A DNA stretch of 64,000 bases from Pomphorhynchus laevis. Taxonomy: Eukaryota > Acanthocephala > Palaeacanthocephala > Echinorhynchida > Pomphorhynchidae. Location of the stretch: positions 31,002 through 95,001 of the forward strand of contig WNNJ02001461.1 in assembly GCA_012934845.2 (NCBI GenBank), read 5' to 3'. Below, one piece after another: positions 23,053-50,849 of the stretch. The notes below the pieces were generated by a model. That model did no database searches. It worked only from the letters and a program-made list of their open reading frames with translations, and was not told where the DNA came from. The number at the start of each line of letters is the position of its first letter. The first letter of the stretch is position 1. Made by a program: the position numbers and the translations under genes.

Positions 23053-23330
23053 AAATTTATAATTGAAATTTAAAATAAAAATCAATTTTTACGAATCGAC
23101 TAATACTTAAGGGACGATGTATCATAATGAAGAAATAAAAATCATCAAGAGGAACTGTTATGCTATCAGATTTCGGTGCATATACCTCGACCCAACATAG
23201 CAGCGGGGCCAAATACATGCTAATAACGTATTTCATCTTATGCAATTTGATTATCTAGTAAATCTTATTCAAATACAAAGTATATTGTTTATTATCGTTC
23301 CATAAAATTCTTTCAATTAATAGTTTAAAT
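23053..23330 (-). repeat. Family F repeat
   Basis: Minus-strand copy, arm to left end: TTACGAATCGACTAATA, core with GAGGAACTGTTATGCTATCAG and CATAGCAGCGGGGCC, and left-end words AAAGTATATTGTTTATTATCG. Confidence 0.7.
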
Positions 23331-23519
23331 AAATTTTTAATAGTATTTTGTTTTCTTTTATTTTGTAAAATTATGAAAAAAGAAAAAATTCAATTAAACT
23401 AGCTTGAAAATAAGCAGAAAAATATTGTATCAAGATAAACCTATTTATTTAATTGACCACTAAAAGAGCAAAGCTCAAGATAAGTACATCACAATAAAAA
23501 GAAAAAGAGTAGAAAATAG

Positions 23520-23650
23520 TCAACAAAAAACTTAGACTTTAACGCGAAAATCGACATTAAGATAGTTCTTTAATCCTGAAATATGCCTAGCCTCAGCAAC
23601 GTCAACTGGTAGATTGTTCCATCGTTTGACAATTCGATGATATTTTGTAT
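23520..23650 (-). mobile_element. CR1-like LINE, extreme C-terminus of ORF2
   Basis: The minus-strand translation gives RIVKRWNNLPVDVAEARHI then LKNYLNVDF and a stop. This WN-x-LP-x-xV-x-x-A pattern ends the ORF2 of many CR1/jockey LINEs (compare WNTLPGEI in copy B). Only about 130 bp are recognisable. Confidence 0.6.
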
Positions 23651-25200
23651 GATATGATACGATATAATATTATTACCATATTCTGTTGTTTTGTAAGAAA
23701 AAGTCCATTAAAGTTGCTTAAAAATTGGATGAAAAATAATATTATTTTTAATTTAGAAATAATATTAATATTGGCATTAGTTATTTATACTAATTTAAAT
23801 TTAACTTGCATATTAGTGGCGAATAGAAGTGGTACGACATGATCATTTACTTTTGATATTTTAGCAGTGAATCGGCCAGCTATTATCAAGGTTCTAAGAA
23901 GAGGAATAATGGTTTAAATATAAATGAAAACAAAAATATTAAACCAAATTTTTATTAGAATCTTGAATCAATGATAGATCGTCATGTTTTCTTGTTTAAA
24001 TTCGTTTTTATTATGAGTCGTGTAAATTGAATCTAAAATTTCAAGCTTTGAATTATCATATTCTTTACTGAAAGAGAACGTATTAAATAAATATTAATTA
24101 AATGATAAATCGTGTTAAAGTGATTATAACACAGTTCACATTGGAGAAATAATAACTAATAGAGAAATGCAATTTAAATTTTAATTAAAAAGAAAACAAA
24201 AATATTATTTTTTTAATTGATTTTTTTATTGCAATTTAAATTTTAATGAAATAAAAACTAAAATTTATTTTTTTTTGCTATTTAGGTAAGTATAATTAGC
24301 AAAGCCATCAAGTTAGAATAGAAATTTTGCTAGAGTTTGTAATTTATCGCAATCATATTAAATTCAATCTTAAATTTTCTATAGTCGAAAGCATAGCAAT
24401 TTATAATGTAACTTGTAAGTCACAAGTTAAAGCGAATTAGTAACATAAAATTCAAAACTTACTAATGATTTTCTTGATTGATGGATTAGTACATACTTTG
24501 ATTCAGCAACGATTTTTGTGTCCTTAACATTCTCTTATACTTTTATACTTTTACATTATAAGAAACAGAAATAAAATTTATTATACTTTCTTGAAAATTA
24601 ACAGAAACATTATCGTATCAAGAATGCATAGTTTCATTATTTCTGACAAGTTATCTAATTTACAAGTTATTATTCTAATTGTTTTATTTATTCTTACAAG
24701 TTTTTGATATTCTACTTGTCAGTAGAATAATAACTTGTAAGTTAGATAGCATACAACAAAAATATGAATTCAATATTAGAATTGGAAGGATTTTACGATC
24801 AGAAATATATTCAATTACTACCCATGGCGAGACAAAAAGCAATTATTAGAACTTTTGTTTCTTTAGACTTCATTATTAATATAAATCTTAAATGATATAG
24901 ACCAATAGGCAAAAAATATCATAATTTAAATTCTGCTAATGAACAGGTATATGAAATTCTTCAAATTTCATCATACTATGTTAATAAAGAAATTTAATTT
25001 TTATAAAACGCCATATTTTCTTGTTTATTAACATTTGATAGTTTTTAATTTAGATTTATTAAATCTAAGTAATTTTAATAATTTTATAAACATTAATAAA
25101 TATGTATAAAATTATTTATTCGTCAATTTCTCAATGAAAAGTTGTAAATCTTAAAACAAAATTCGATTTTAAACGTATTTAAATTCTTTATTTTTTTCGG
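23651..25200. other. AT-rich intergenic DNA
   Basis: No gene is supported. Short ORFs are of low complexity. The one notable structure is the inverted repeat at 24652-24748. Confidence 0.5.
24652..24748. repeat. Inverted repeat, 26-bp arms
   Basis: Arms 24652-24677 and 24723-24748 are reverse complements with one mismatch, around a 45-bp spacer. It could be a small MITE or the product of a template switch. Confidence 0.8.
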
Positions 25201-25204
25201 CAAT

Positions 25205-25894
25205 AAATAAGGATATTAGTTAAAAGTTATCAGTGTCTCTGACCGTTGTCCACAGCATAGAAACTGCGTTGTCGGTTTACACGGCCAGGCTGATCCTCTG
25301 GAGTAAAAACGTCTTTGCGCGAGGCTCATCGCAGTGACGGCAGAGACGCTTTAAATTAATTTAAAATAATTTCGAATTTAAACTAAATTTATGGCTGACA
25401 TAATTAAATTAATATTCAATGAACGCATCAAAAGTATTTAAATTCCAACGTCATACATTCGTGAAATTTTATTAATATTATTAATCAATTAAACAAATAA
25501 ATTAAAACGTATCAAAGGTCATTTTGGTCATTTTTGTTGCAACAATATGGTTAACGAACAGCCGGCATGTTGCAAAGGTCTGTCACTAACCGTTACAGTT
25601 ATCAGAGGTGGGCCTAGCCAAGTTTAACCTGCGTGGCTGCATGCAGCAGATCCATTTAAGACGGGATCAACTCGCCTTGTCACAAAATACTGTCCTCGTA
25701 CTGATGTGGTACTTAAATCAGAAACATGGGTGCTAAATCTATGATCCAGAACACACTTATAGTGTTTGCCGCTGATTGTCCACGGCTGCTTATTAGACTA
25801 TAGTCATATTCGCAACTAACCTCCATATATGAAGGTCATATCCCTATCCGCAACCTGGGGACGCGCCCGGTAGCACCAGCTATGCCTAGGTACT
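25205..25894. other. GC-richer intergenic segment, unidentified
   Basis: Composition rises well above the flanks. Blocks at 25225-25345 and 25555-25890 (with ACCTGGGGACGCGCCCGG near 25852-25870) look like eroded repeat material and may include the 3' region of the RTE-like LINE that follows. There is no ORF and no tRNA-like fold that I can defend. Confidence 0.4.
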
Positions 25895-26262
25895 AATTCG
25901 CAGCGATGGAAATGCGAATGCTGAGGTGGATGGGCGGCATCACACTGCTCGATCATGTAAGAAACGAAATTATCGGAAAAAGGTTTGAAGTTCAGTCGAT
26001 TGAGGAAAAATTGCGGTAAGCCCGATTACAATGGTTTGGTCATGTAATCCGCGCAAACACAACCACCGTCATAAAGAGTAGGATGGACCTGATTGTATCA
26101 GGAAAACGAATCCGTTGGGTGTCCTAAGCAGAGATGGCTGGACACAATAAGAAGGAATATGATAGTAGCTGGGGTAACGGAAGAATGCGCGAAAGCCAGA
26201 GAAAATTGGAAGCATTTGTCAAAAAGGTGGACTCCGTAACGAAGCGGAACAAACGCTAAAGA
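25895..26262 (+). mobile_element. RTE-type LINE, C-terminal end of ORF2
   Basis: The plus-strand translation gives MRMLRWMGGITLLDHVRNE, then RLQWFGHVIRA, then a GK-RIR stretch and KWR-like residues. This is the diagnostic C-terminal pattern of RTE-like ORF2 proteins (RMLRWMCG, LRWFGHV). At least two stops are in the frame and the 5' part is missing. It lies about 100 bp beyond the stop codon of the m-AAA protease gene, tail to tail. Confidence 0.75.
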
Positions 26263-26286
26263 AAAAGAGTAAGAAATGAATACAGT

Positions 26287-26292
26287 TTTATT
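26287..26292 (-). promoter_or_regulatory. Polyadenylation signal AATAAA of the m-AAA protease gene
   Basis: AATAAA on the minus strand, 70 bp after the stop codon at 26362-26364, is the nearest canonical signal. The RTE LINE fragment begins just beyond, so the 3' UTR is short. Confidence 0.6.
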
Positions 26293-26361
26293 TCCGTAAA
26301 ACTAACCAAAAAAGAATGAAATTAAAATAAAAACAAAATGTATACAGCAAAATTGAATAAT

Positions 26362-43056
<16,695 letters not shown>

Positions 43057-43364
43057 AGCTCGCGCAGCTATATTTGACTACGATCAAAATAATTGCTTTA
43101 AAGAAAATGAGCAAAAGAATACATACAAACGATCGATTTGCTATTGTCCGAAGTGGCACAGATACAATGTATTTAGCAAATATATTATTTACTGGCTTCC
43201 AAGATAAGGCTCTCATAGTTTGAAATTTTATCTAAAAGTTTGCGTTTCAGATATAATTAAAGAAATATATAATTAAAATATAATTAAAATATATTCTAAT
43301 TATAATATTTAAAAATAAATAAAAGTAAGTATATATATTTTATTGTACATTCTATAGTGGATGT
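43057..43364 (-). promoter_or_regulatory. Probable 5' flank and promoter region of AFG3L2
   Basis: This 308-bp stretch lies between the inferred start codon and the tail of a family E element. It has no clear TATA box or CpG island. Any core promoter must lie here or inside the inserted element. The boundary is inferred, not seen. Confidence 0.35.
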
Positions 43365-44830
43365 ATTTTTTTATTAATAAATTTTTATTAAATTGTTACA
43401 ACGGATGGTTCCAGCAAATTGGCCAATATGTATTTCAAATGTAATTTTCGACATCCATTCACGTTTATCTTCGACGATTTGCAAAGACGTTCGACCCTTC
43501 CGTACCGCATCCATCATTTCTAGTTAAGGCTGAGTTCTTCACTGGTCGACCGCGTGCTGAACGATATCCACGAATTAACATGGAGGCTGACAGACAGAGG
43601 GCGAATCCTATCGTTTTCTTCAAATGAATTTTTATGAATTTTTGTATGAGTGGTTTGCACATTTTAACGATTGCAAGTGCGCGATTCGATGCATTACGTG
43701 TCTTGAACTCTGACCAGAGTGATCTGAGGTTGATAACACAAGCGGAATGAAACTCACGCGTTCCACCAAAGAAACGCTGTCGTCGTACTTTGACCTTTTA
43801 CGTTCTTCATGATAGCTGAATGCATTTGACATCACAGGGGAGTACGATAGAGCAAGAATATTTAAGATTATGACGTCAATAATATCGTCCGCTAAAATCG
43901 ACTCTCATACAATACATTACATGCAATATCCAGCCTTACCTCAACGCGCGGCAAGTTGTGGAATTTTGATAGGTGGGGTGAACGCTAACGCGCTCTAGTG
44001 TTTGCTCAATTCAGACTACGTTGCAAACTGACGTCAATTCATGAGCGATAGTGTCTCTTAAAATGTTATGACGCATAATTTGAAACGGGCCGAGCTTGCA
44101 GGATAGAAGATACGAGAGGCTTGTCTCGGCATTACAAACACATCGCATGGGCAGGTCTGTCGGTTCCCTTGCATTTCGTGAATGGTAATTCACAAAATTC
44201 ATTTCATTTCAGAATGGTAATGCTGTCCTGAGAAACATATTTAGCATTTGGTAACTTGTGTGTTATACTGTTCATGTGTTCGTACCCACTACGACGAAAT
44301 TGATAAACGGATAAGGTCCATTGGGAAGCACGCGTTGCTGATTTATGGATAAACTTTTTGTTTTTGTCTGGTTATCGTCAAATTTCAGAATATTCTGAAT
44401 ATTTTTGACAATCGCATTATTTACTCTTCGAAATCCAAATGCAATTGTCAAAAATATTCTAAATATTGTCTCGGAATTTGCATGGAGAAAGACAGTAATT
44501 ATTATGCTCGAGACGGAGTGAACTCAACCACGACGACGCCCTCGTGCGTTCACAAAATTCAGACTACGCTAGACGTTCTTATTTAGACATTGTGTAGCCG
44601 CCATCAGACGTTTTTTAATGATATTTTCTTAACACATGCAATACTTCCGCAACTGTGTTTTTGGTGCTGTCTCAACATATCACCCCCAGATTCGAATTAT
44701 ACGAAGATCAGACTCTTTGGGAGGCATCATATTCCAACTTGCTGATAAAAGTTGGATCCGAAATACCGATACTTCCCAAATCGATAGGTGAAGTGAGTAT
44801 TGTTTTCAATACTGGATGTATTGTAGTTCT
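43365..44830 (-). mobile_element. Family E LINE-like element, copy b (5'-truncated)
   Basis: Minus strand. AT-rich tail at 43365-43400, end motif GGCCAATTTGCTGGAACC (about 43412-43429). Then, upward: nuclease C-terminal part (43632-43835, YHEERKRSKYDD), zinc-finger and RH region (44011-44202, LLSCKLGPFQIMRHNILRD, then HELTSVC), and SPIDLGSIGISDPTF near 44780-44820. Several stops and frame changes. It inserted just upstream of the AFG3L2 gene in the same orientation. Confidence 0.7.
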
Positions 44831-44889
44831 CAATAGTGGATGTTGTTCGCAATATTAGTTCTCAATATTGTAGTTCTCAATGTAAAATA

Positions 44890-46140
44890 CTTTATTTAAA
44901 GTGGCAAATGCGTGCCAGCTGTACGCTTACAAGTTCACTAACAAACAAAAACTTGTAAAATTAGTAAAATTGTTTAAATACAGTTACATTAAGTTTTTAA
45001 ACAAAATCATTATTAATGTAATATTTTTTTAATTTAAAAAAAAACATAAATTACAAATAATAAATTGTGTCTAAGTCTTGTCTTATCGCTCGTCCCCTCA
45101 ACCGTGCCCAGAACGCAACTAGCGTTACCGCGTTGGATGGCAACGCTCAGCCTCTGCAGCAGGAAATCCGTGAACCGCCGCTCTCCGGTCAATTAATGTA
45201 ATTGATTAATAAGTTACATGATTAATGTAACTGTATCAATTGTTTAAATGAGATCGAATTTTGCGTTTAAAGCACGACAGAGAGGTTGATTGGCGTATAT
45301 GAATGGGCAAATGATTGCACGATAGAGGAGCATCCACAAGGAAGGAGCGGAAACCAAAAGAGGTATAGTAGTTTGGGACATGTAAAAGAAGGGAATTACA
45401 GGAACGCAGAGCACAGTAAACAGGACGAGAATTATCAAGAAAAGGAAGGTTGAGAAATGAAGGGGTATGAAAAGTTACAAGGCGGAAAGCAACGAGAAGA
45501 AGACGAATTTGAACACGACAATAAATTGTAGGCAAATCGAGAGAAGCAAGATGGTGGGATGTATGATCAAAACGACGAAGACGGAGGAGAATTCGAACTG
45601 CTGCGTTGACGATACCTTGTAGTGGAAGAAGAGTAAATTTAGGTGAGTTGGAAAATAGACTAAGACTGTAATCAAGTCTTTTTACAAGGAGAAAAGATAT
45701 GAGAATCATACGAAAAGGGAAATCTATCAATCTACGAATTTACAGAGGTTGCGGAGAATTAAGGTGGATGAGCGTACTTTATCTCTAATGAAAAGTTTAA
45801 GTGAAAGTCGGTTGTCGAAATGGAAACCTAAGAAAACTAGATTGTCAACAATAGGAAGAATTGTAGAATTTAATGATACGGAGGGAAGTTCTAAGCCGAG
45901 GCGTCGAGAAAGGATCCACATTATTTTGAATTTATAAGGATTCAGAGTAAGACGAAAAGAAGAAAAATGATTGAAAATTGATGCAAGACAGTAAGATAGA
46001 TGGAAGCAAAAACACTAAGATCATGAATACGATAAGCAGGTGCATAAGCATATATGAAAATGCCATCAGCATTTTTGAAGTTAAATGTATGTGAAATAAA
46101 AGACGAATAATCGAGAATAAGAGAGAAGAGCAAATAACCC
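44890..46140 (-). mobile_element. Family C LINE, copy c
   Basis: Minus strand: 3' hairpin and GGCACGCATTTGCCAC at 44893-44930, ORF2 C-terminal half in pieces (45236-45730, 45727-45921, 45942-46133). It ends within the RT (DGIFIYAYAPAYRIHD replaces the YADD box region), so it is 5'-truncated and lacks intact catalytic residues. It is interrupted by the element at 44979-45238. Confidence 0.7.
44979..45238. mobile_element. 260-bp non-autonomous DNA element with 14-bp TIRs
   Basis: TACAGTTACATTAA (44979-44992) is the exact reverse complement of 45222-45235. The insert is flanked by perfect 10-bp direct repeats, ATTGTTTAAA, at 44969-44978 and 45239-45248. A target duplication of 9-10 bp suggests a Mutator-like mobiliser (inference). 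The centre (45075-45190) is strikingly GC-rich compared with its AT-rich ends. It has no coding capacity. Confidence 0.75.
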
Positions 46141-46374
46141 TGAAAGATATATTCTTTTTTATCTTATAGTAATAAATAACACGAATATACCCAGCAAATT
46201 ATATATTATAACTGATAAAATGACAATTCAAAAGATTTAAAATTAACATTAAAAATAAAACAAGAAAAATTGAAAAATTTAACAGGTGATTTTGATATGT
46301 TTATTAAATTAAAAAGATTGATTTAATAATATTAATAATATTAATATTAATTTTAATGATATTAATTTATTTTG

Positions 46375-46640
46375 AGTGGCATATGCATGCAAATGGCGCG
46401 CTTACAAGCCCACTAAGAATAAAGAAAATTATCAAACTGATAAAAAATAATCCCGCAGGCGAATTTTAAATAGTATGAACGAGGAATTCGAGCGGGTGTA
46501 CGAAGGGAACGAATTTCAAGAAAGAGAAGCAGCGACAGAAAATAAACGGAGGCGTTAATTTGTCGAATAATTTGGAGTAAGAATAATTTGGAGATGAGAA
46601 AGGAATGAAATTATTTTAAGGATAAATAAGAAGACGAGAT
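46375..46640 (-). mobile_element. Family C LINE, short divergent 3' end (copy d)
   Basis: A diverged 3' hairpin (GCGCGC/GCATGC) with GTGGC at about 46376-46410 and a remnant of the C-terminal coding end. About 260 bp, strongly eroded. Confidence 0.45.
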
Positions 46641-46679
46641 ACATCGAAATATCGAACATGTAAGTATGAAGGGAAATAG

Positions 46680-47313
46680 CAATGTAGTACACAATCGCTC
46701 GACCGCAATCGTTCGTCCTATCCTTCTAGCTATTTTATTCGCAATCGATCGTCCACTACTAAAGAAACAATCGCTCGACCCCTCAATTCCTTCTAGCTAT
46801 CGCCTAATTTTACCACTTCCTACTCTTCCTAAGCTCTTAGAACTCATAATATTAATACAGATCAACACTTATCTCTCCTCATCCAATCAGTACCCTCGTT
46901 TCCAATCCGCTTTCCGCTCTAATCACTTCACAGAAATCGCCTGCATGAAAGTTTACAACGACTTACTCATTTCTCGAGACAAGGCTCTATATAGTGTTCT
47001 CATCTCCCTTGACCTCTCCTCCGCCTTCAGCATCGTCGACCACTCCGTCTTCCTTTATTGCCTTCGTTATCATTACGGATTTTCTTCCTCCTCCGTAGCA
47101 TGTTTTGCCTCGTATCTATCCGACCGTTCCTTTCGCGTCTGTTCTAATTCATCATCATCCCCTCCCATCCCTATCTTTTGCATGGTCCCACACGGTTCAG
47201 TCCTAGGACCTCTGCTTTTATCTCTTCTGCTTGACGATCTCTCTCCGTTTATCAAACCTTACTCATTTAACGTCATGCAATACGCCGATGACATCCTCAT
47301 CTATGCTCCACTA
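46680..47313 (+). mobile_element. Family C LINE, copy e (RT fragment)
   Basis: RT region from LLKKQSLDPSIPSSYR-type sequence through SSAFSIVDH, MVPHGSVLGPLLLSLL and MQYADDILIYA, open over 217 residues (46666-47319). It is cut off just after the YADD box, where copy f begins. Confidence 0.75.
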
Positions 47314-50265
47314 GACTGAGTCAAGTGTCTTCTCCACAATACTCTATCGCCACAGCACACGGTTTCCGCCTCGGTCTCATCAACGCTAGATCTATTCTCA
47401 ATAAATACGATCTTATCCTCAAGGTATTCACAAAGCAATCCATCGATCTCTTCTGCCTCACCGAATCCTGGCACTCAGATTCAGACGACCTTTCCATTCG
47501 ACGTCTGCTCTCTGCCGGTTGCTCCCTAGTCGAATCTGCCCGCCCCCTCAGCTCATGCCCTTCTAAATCCTCTAATCATGGCGGCACCGTCGCATTCGCG
47601 CGTCACTTAGCGTCTCTTCGCAAAATCAATCCTCCTTTCAGTCCTTGCTCTTTTGAGTTGCTCACTTGTCGTTATTCTAACCCGATCACTCTAGATCTCG
47701 CCATTGTATACCGTCCTGGTTCATCAGCTCCTACAGCCTTATTTTTTACCGAACTCGCTGACCTCCTTTCTCATTGTTCTTTGTCCTCAATCCATTCACT
47801 CGTTCTAGGCGACTTCAATATCCGCCTAGACCGCCCCTCTTCTACAAATTCCATCCGCTTCATCAACATTCTATCCAACTACAATTACAAACTAATCTCC
47901 ACTGCCCCCACACACATATACTTGGTGGGGCACTCGACATCATCGCTGTCCCCGATCATTTTGCTGCCTACACCTCACTGTCCATCTCTGATCCTGGTCT
48001 ATCCGATCACTTTCTTATCACCCTTGATCTCACTCGCAACCACACCCCTCCTCACACACCTACAATCCTACGTCGCCCTTGGAGAAATCTTGACCTCTCC
48101 CTTCTCCGCTCTGCCTTACTCAAATCGTCTCTATCATTACCCACAATAACATATTCATCTCCTCACGATCTCGCCTATCTTTTCGACTCTGAAATCACAT
48201 CCACTCTCGATATTCTCTTGCCCTTCAAGTCTCACCCACACCGTCGCTTGCACCGTGCCCCATGGTTTGACATCCAATGTCCACTCTCAAAGCGACGACT
48301 CCGCCATACTTTTCGAGTCTATCACCGCTCTCTCAGACGCGATTTCCGCTCGATCACTCCGTCTTTCCGTGATTCCTATCTTGCTCTTCGCCGGTCTCAT
48401 CTCAACCTACTACGTACCAAATGCAACTCCTTCTGAAAGCATAAAATCATCACTTCATACAACTCTAAGACTCTCTGGCATACTTTTAACTCAATCCTGG
48501 CTCGTTCCTCTACGCCGTGCAACATCAATGCTAATGATTACTTCGTCATTTCTCCAGACTAAAGTATCCACGCTGCTCTCTCACACCCCGGTCTCCGTTC
48601 TATCCCACTCTGCCCCGCCTAGCCTCATCCTTCCGGAACTCTTTCATCTTCTCCCTGTCTCACCTACAGAAGTATCATCTGTCCTCATGTCCTTGCCCAA
48701 CAAAACCTCACCCGCCGATCCCCTGCCTACCCACATATTAAAATCTATATGCTCATCGATATCCCCATTTCTCACAACCTTGTTTAACTCGTCCATCCGC
48801 AGTCGTATCTTTTCTTCACACTGGAAATCCGCAATCGTTCTTCCCCTCCTTAAGAAACAATCGCTCGACCCCTCCCTTCCTTCTAGCTATCGCCCCATTT
48901 CACTACTCCCTACTCTTTCTAAGCTCTTAGAACGCCTCATCTTAATACAGATCAACGCTTATCTCTCCTCATCCAATCTGTACCCTCCTTTCCAATCCGC
49001 TTTCCGCTCTAATCACTCGACAGAAATCGCATGCATAAAAGTGTACAACGACTTACTCATTTCTCGAGACAAGGCTCTATATAGTGTTCTTATCTCCCTC
49101 GACCTCTCCTCCGCATTCGACATTGTCGACCACTCCGTCCTCCTTTCTCGCCTTCGTTATGATTACGGATTTTCTTCCTCCTCCGTAGCATGGTTCGCCT
49201 CATATCTATACGACCGTTCCTTTCGCGTCTGTTCTAATTCATCATCCTCCCCTCCCACCCCAATTTTTTTGCGGGGTCCCACAAGGTTCAGTCCTAGACC
49301 CCTGTTTTTCTCTCTTCTGCTTGGCGATCTATCTCCGTTTATCAAACCTTACTCATTTAACGTCATGCAATACGCCGATGACATTCTAATCTATGCTCAT
49401 GCACAAGCACATCGCATACACGATATCGGCATTTCTACCTCCAACTGTCTTTCTTCTATCTACAAACGTCTCTCCAATCTCCATCTCGTTCTAAACCCCG
49501 AAAAGTCCAAAATAATGTGGATCCTTCCCCGTAAACCAAACATATCTCCTCCCACTGTATATTTTGCCTCATCGATCATAGCTATAGTCCACAATATCAC
49601 TTTCTTAGGCTTCCATTTCGATGATCACCTTTCCCTTAAACCCTTCGTCCGTGACAAGGTCCGCTCGTCTAACTTAATTCTCCGTGACATCCGCCGTATC
49701 CGCACCCTTATCGACTTCCGTTCTTGTATGTATTTTCTTTCATCGCTTCTTTTCCCTAAAATCGATTACTGCCTTAGCATTTTCGCCAATTCTCCAAAAT
49801 CCATCATCCTACCCCTACAACGAATAATCAACACCGCCGTTCGAGTGTTCTTTCGTCTCCGTCGCTTCGACCACACATCCACATATTTTGCCCAACTCTT
49901 CTGGCCCACCATCTACATCCGCATCAAACTCCGCCTTCTTCTCGTTACTTTTCGTCTCATCGCTGTCGGCTCCCCATCGTTCATCAACCTTCATTTCTTA
50001 GACGATACTCGCCCCACCTTGCTATCGCTTCGTTCCTGTCATACCCTCTTACTCCACGTTCCTAATTACTCCAACAACTACGATCTCCGATCCTCCTCGT
50101 CGCCGCCTCACTCGCCTGGAATCAACTTCCTCTCGACGTCCGCCGCGCCCACTCCTTTATCACATTCAAACACCTCCTCCGTTCACACCTTCTCGACACC
50201 TGATTAACAGTCTTGTTTTGTTGTGGTCATGTAAGCGTGCGCTGGCACGCATTTGCCACGTTAAA
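47314..50265 (+). mobile_element. Family C LINE, copy f (ORF2 nearly complete)
   Basis: The APE endonuclease starts at 47325 (HGFRLGLINARSILNK, LTESWHSD, GGTVAFAR, LAIVYRPGS, VLGDFNIRL) and shifts frame near 47925 to SDHFLITLDL. Coding continues to a stop at 48434, then RT and C-terminal region mainly in the frame of the 650-residue ORF 48255-50207 (SYRPISLLPTLSK, SSAFDIVDHSVLLSRL, MQYADDILIYAHA). The GVPQGSV box is disturbed by two compensating shifts near 49265-49300. The 3' end has GCGTGCGCTGGCACGC and ATTTGCCACG at 50236-50262. It is part of the duplicated block. Confidence 0.82.
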
Positions 50266-50284
50266 ATAAATCGTTTTTTTAAGT

Positions 50285-50815
50285 GTACCTGATACGATAG
50301 TATTCGAAAATACAACGTCAACTAGAGATGGAGATGCACGTGCAGATATAGCTTGTAATGGACTATATGGAAATATGTTGGCGCGGTCCTTTATGGACAT
50401 ATGCTGTTTTAATACTCTCGCACCATCATATTCTTCAGAACAGGTAAAGGAACAATTAAATACCACGAAAATAGGAAGAATGCGATATACGAGGAACGTA
50501 TAGCAAAGATAGAAAAAGGATATTTTCATCCTTTAATTTTTTCGACCGTAGGAGGTATTGGATATATCGCAAACCATGTGTTGAAGCAAATGGCAACTCG
50601 GATGGCAGCAAGAAATTCAGATATGTATGGACAATATATAAGAAAACTAAGAAGCGGTATCTCAATCAAGATAGTAAAGGCGGTTTCCTTCACGATAAGA
50701 AGGAAATCAAAATAACTATAGAGAAATCACAAACTAAAATTTAAAAATAATTAATGAATTGGTTTCGTGAATTGCAGGCCCATTTGCGGGAACCTTTTAT
50801 TGTAAAAAAATTATT
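50285..50815 (+). mobile_element. Family E element, copy c (nuclease end only)
   Basis: Reads DARADIACNGLYGN and DICCFNTLAPSY, then, after one frame change near 50470, KYEERIAKIEKGYFHPLIFS. It ends with GGCCCATTTGCGGGAACC (50779-50796) and an AT-rich tail. Only the C-terminal nuclease half remains. It lies between C-f and D1. Confidence 0.75.
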
Positions 50816-50849
50816 GATTTATTAATAAAAAAAATATTATTATTCATTG

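Noticed and set aside
23645-23842. 65-residue AT-rich ORF
   Set aside because: Low-complexity Ile/Asn/Leu composition and no homology signal. It follows the LINE tail at 23520-23650 on the opposite strand.
25680-25770. CTGATG followed by GAAAC, resembling a hammerhead
   Set aside because: One core base is missing, stem III has three pairs and the stem I loop would be only 6 nt. This is probably chance.
25845-25895. Possible tRNA-derived SINE around ACCTGGGGACGCGCC
   Set aside because: No A and B boxes with proper spacing and no cloverleaf could be drawn.
50227-50665. Minus-strand ORFs of 100 and 69 residues, repeated at 62084-62522
   Set aside because: They are antisense to family E copies c and c'. 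Their conservation between the two loci is due to the segmental duplication.
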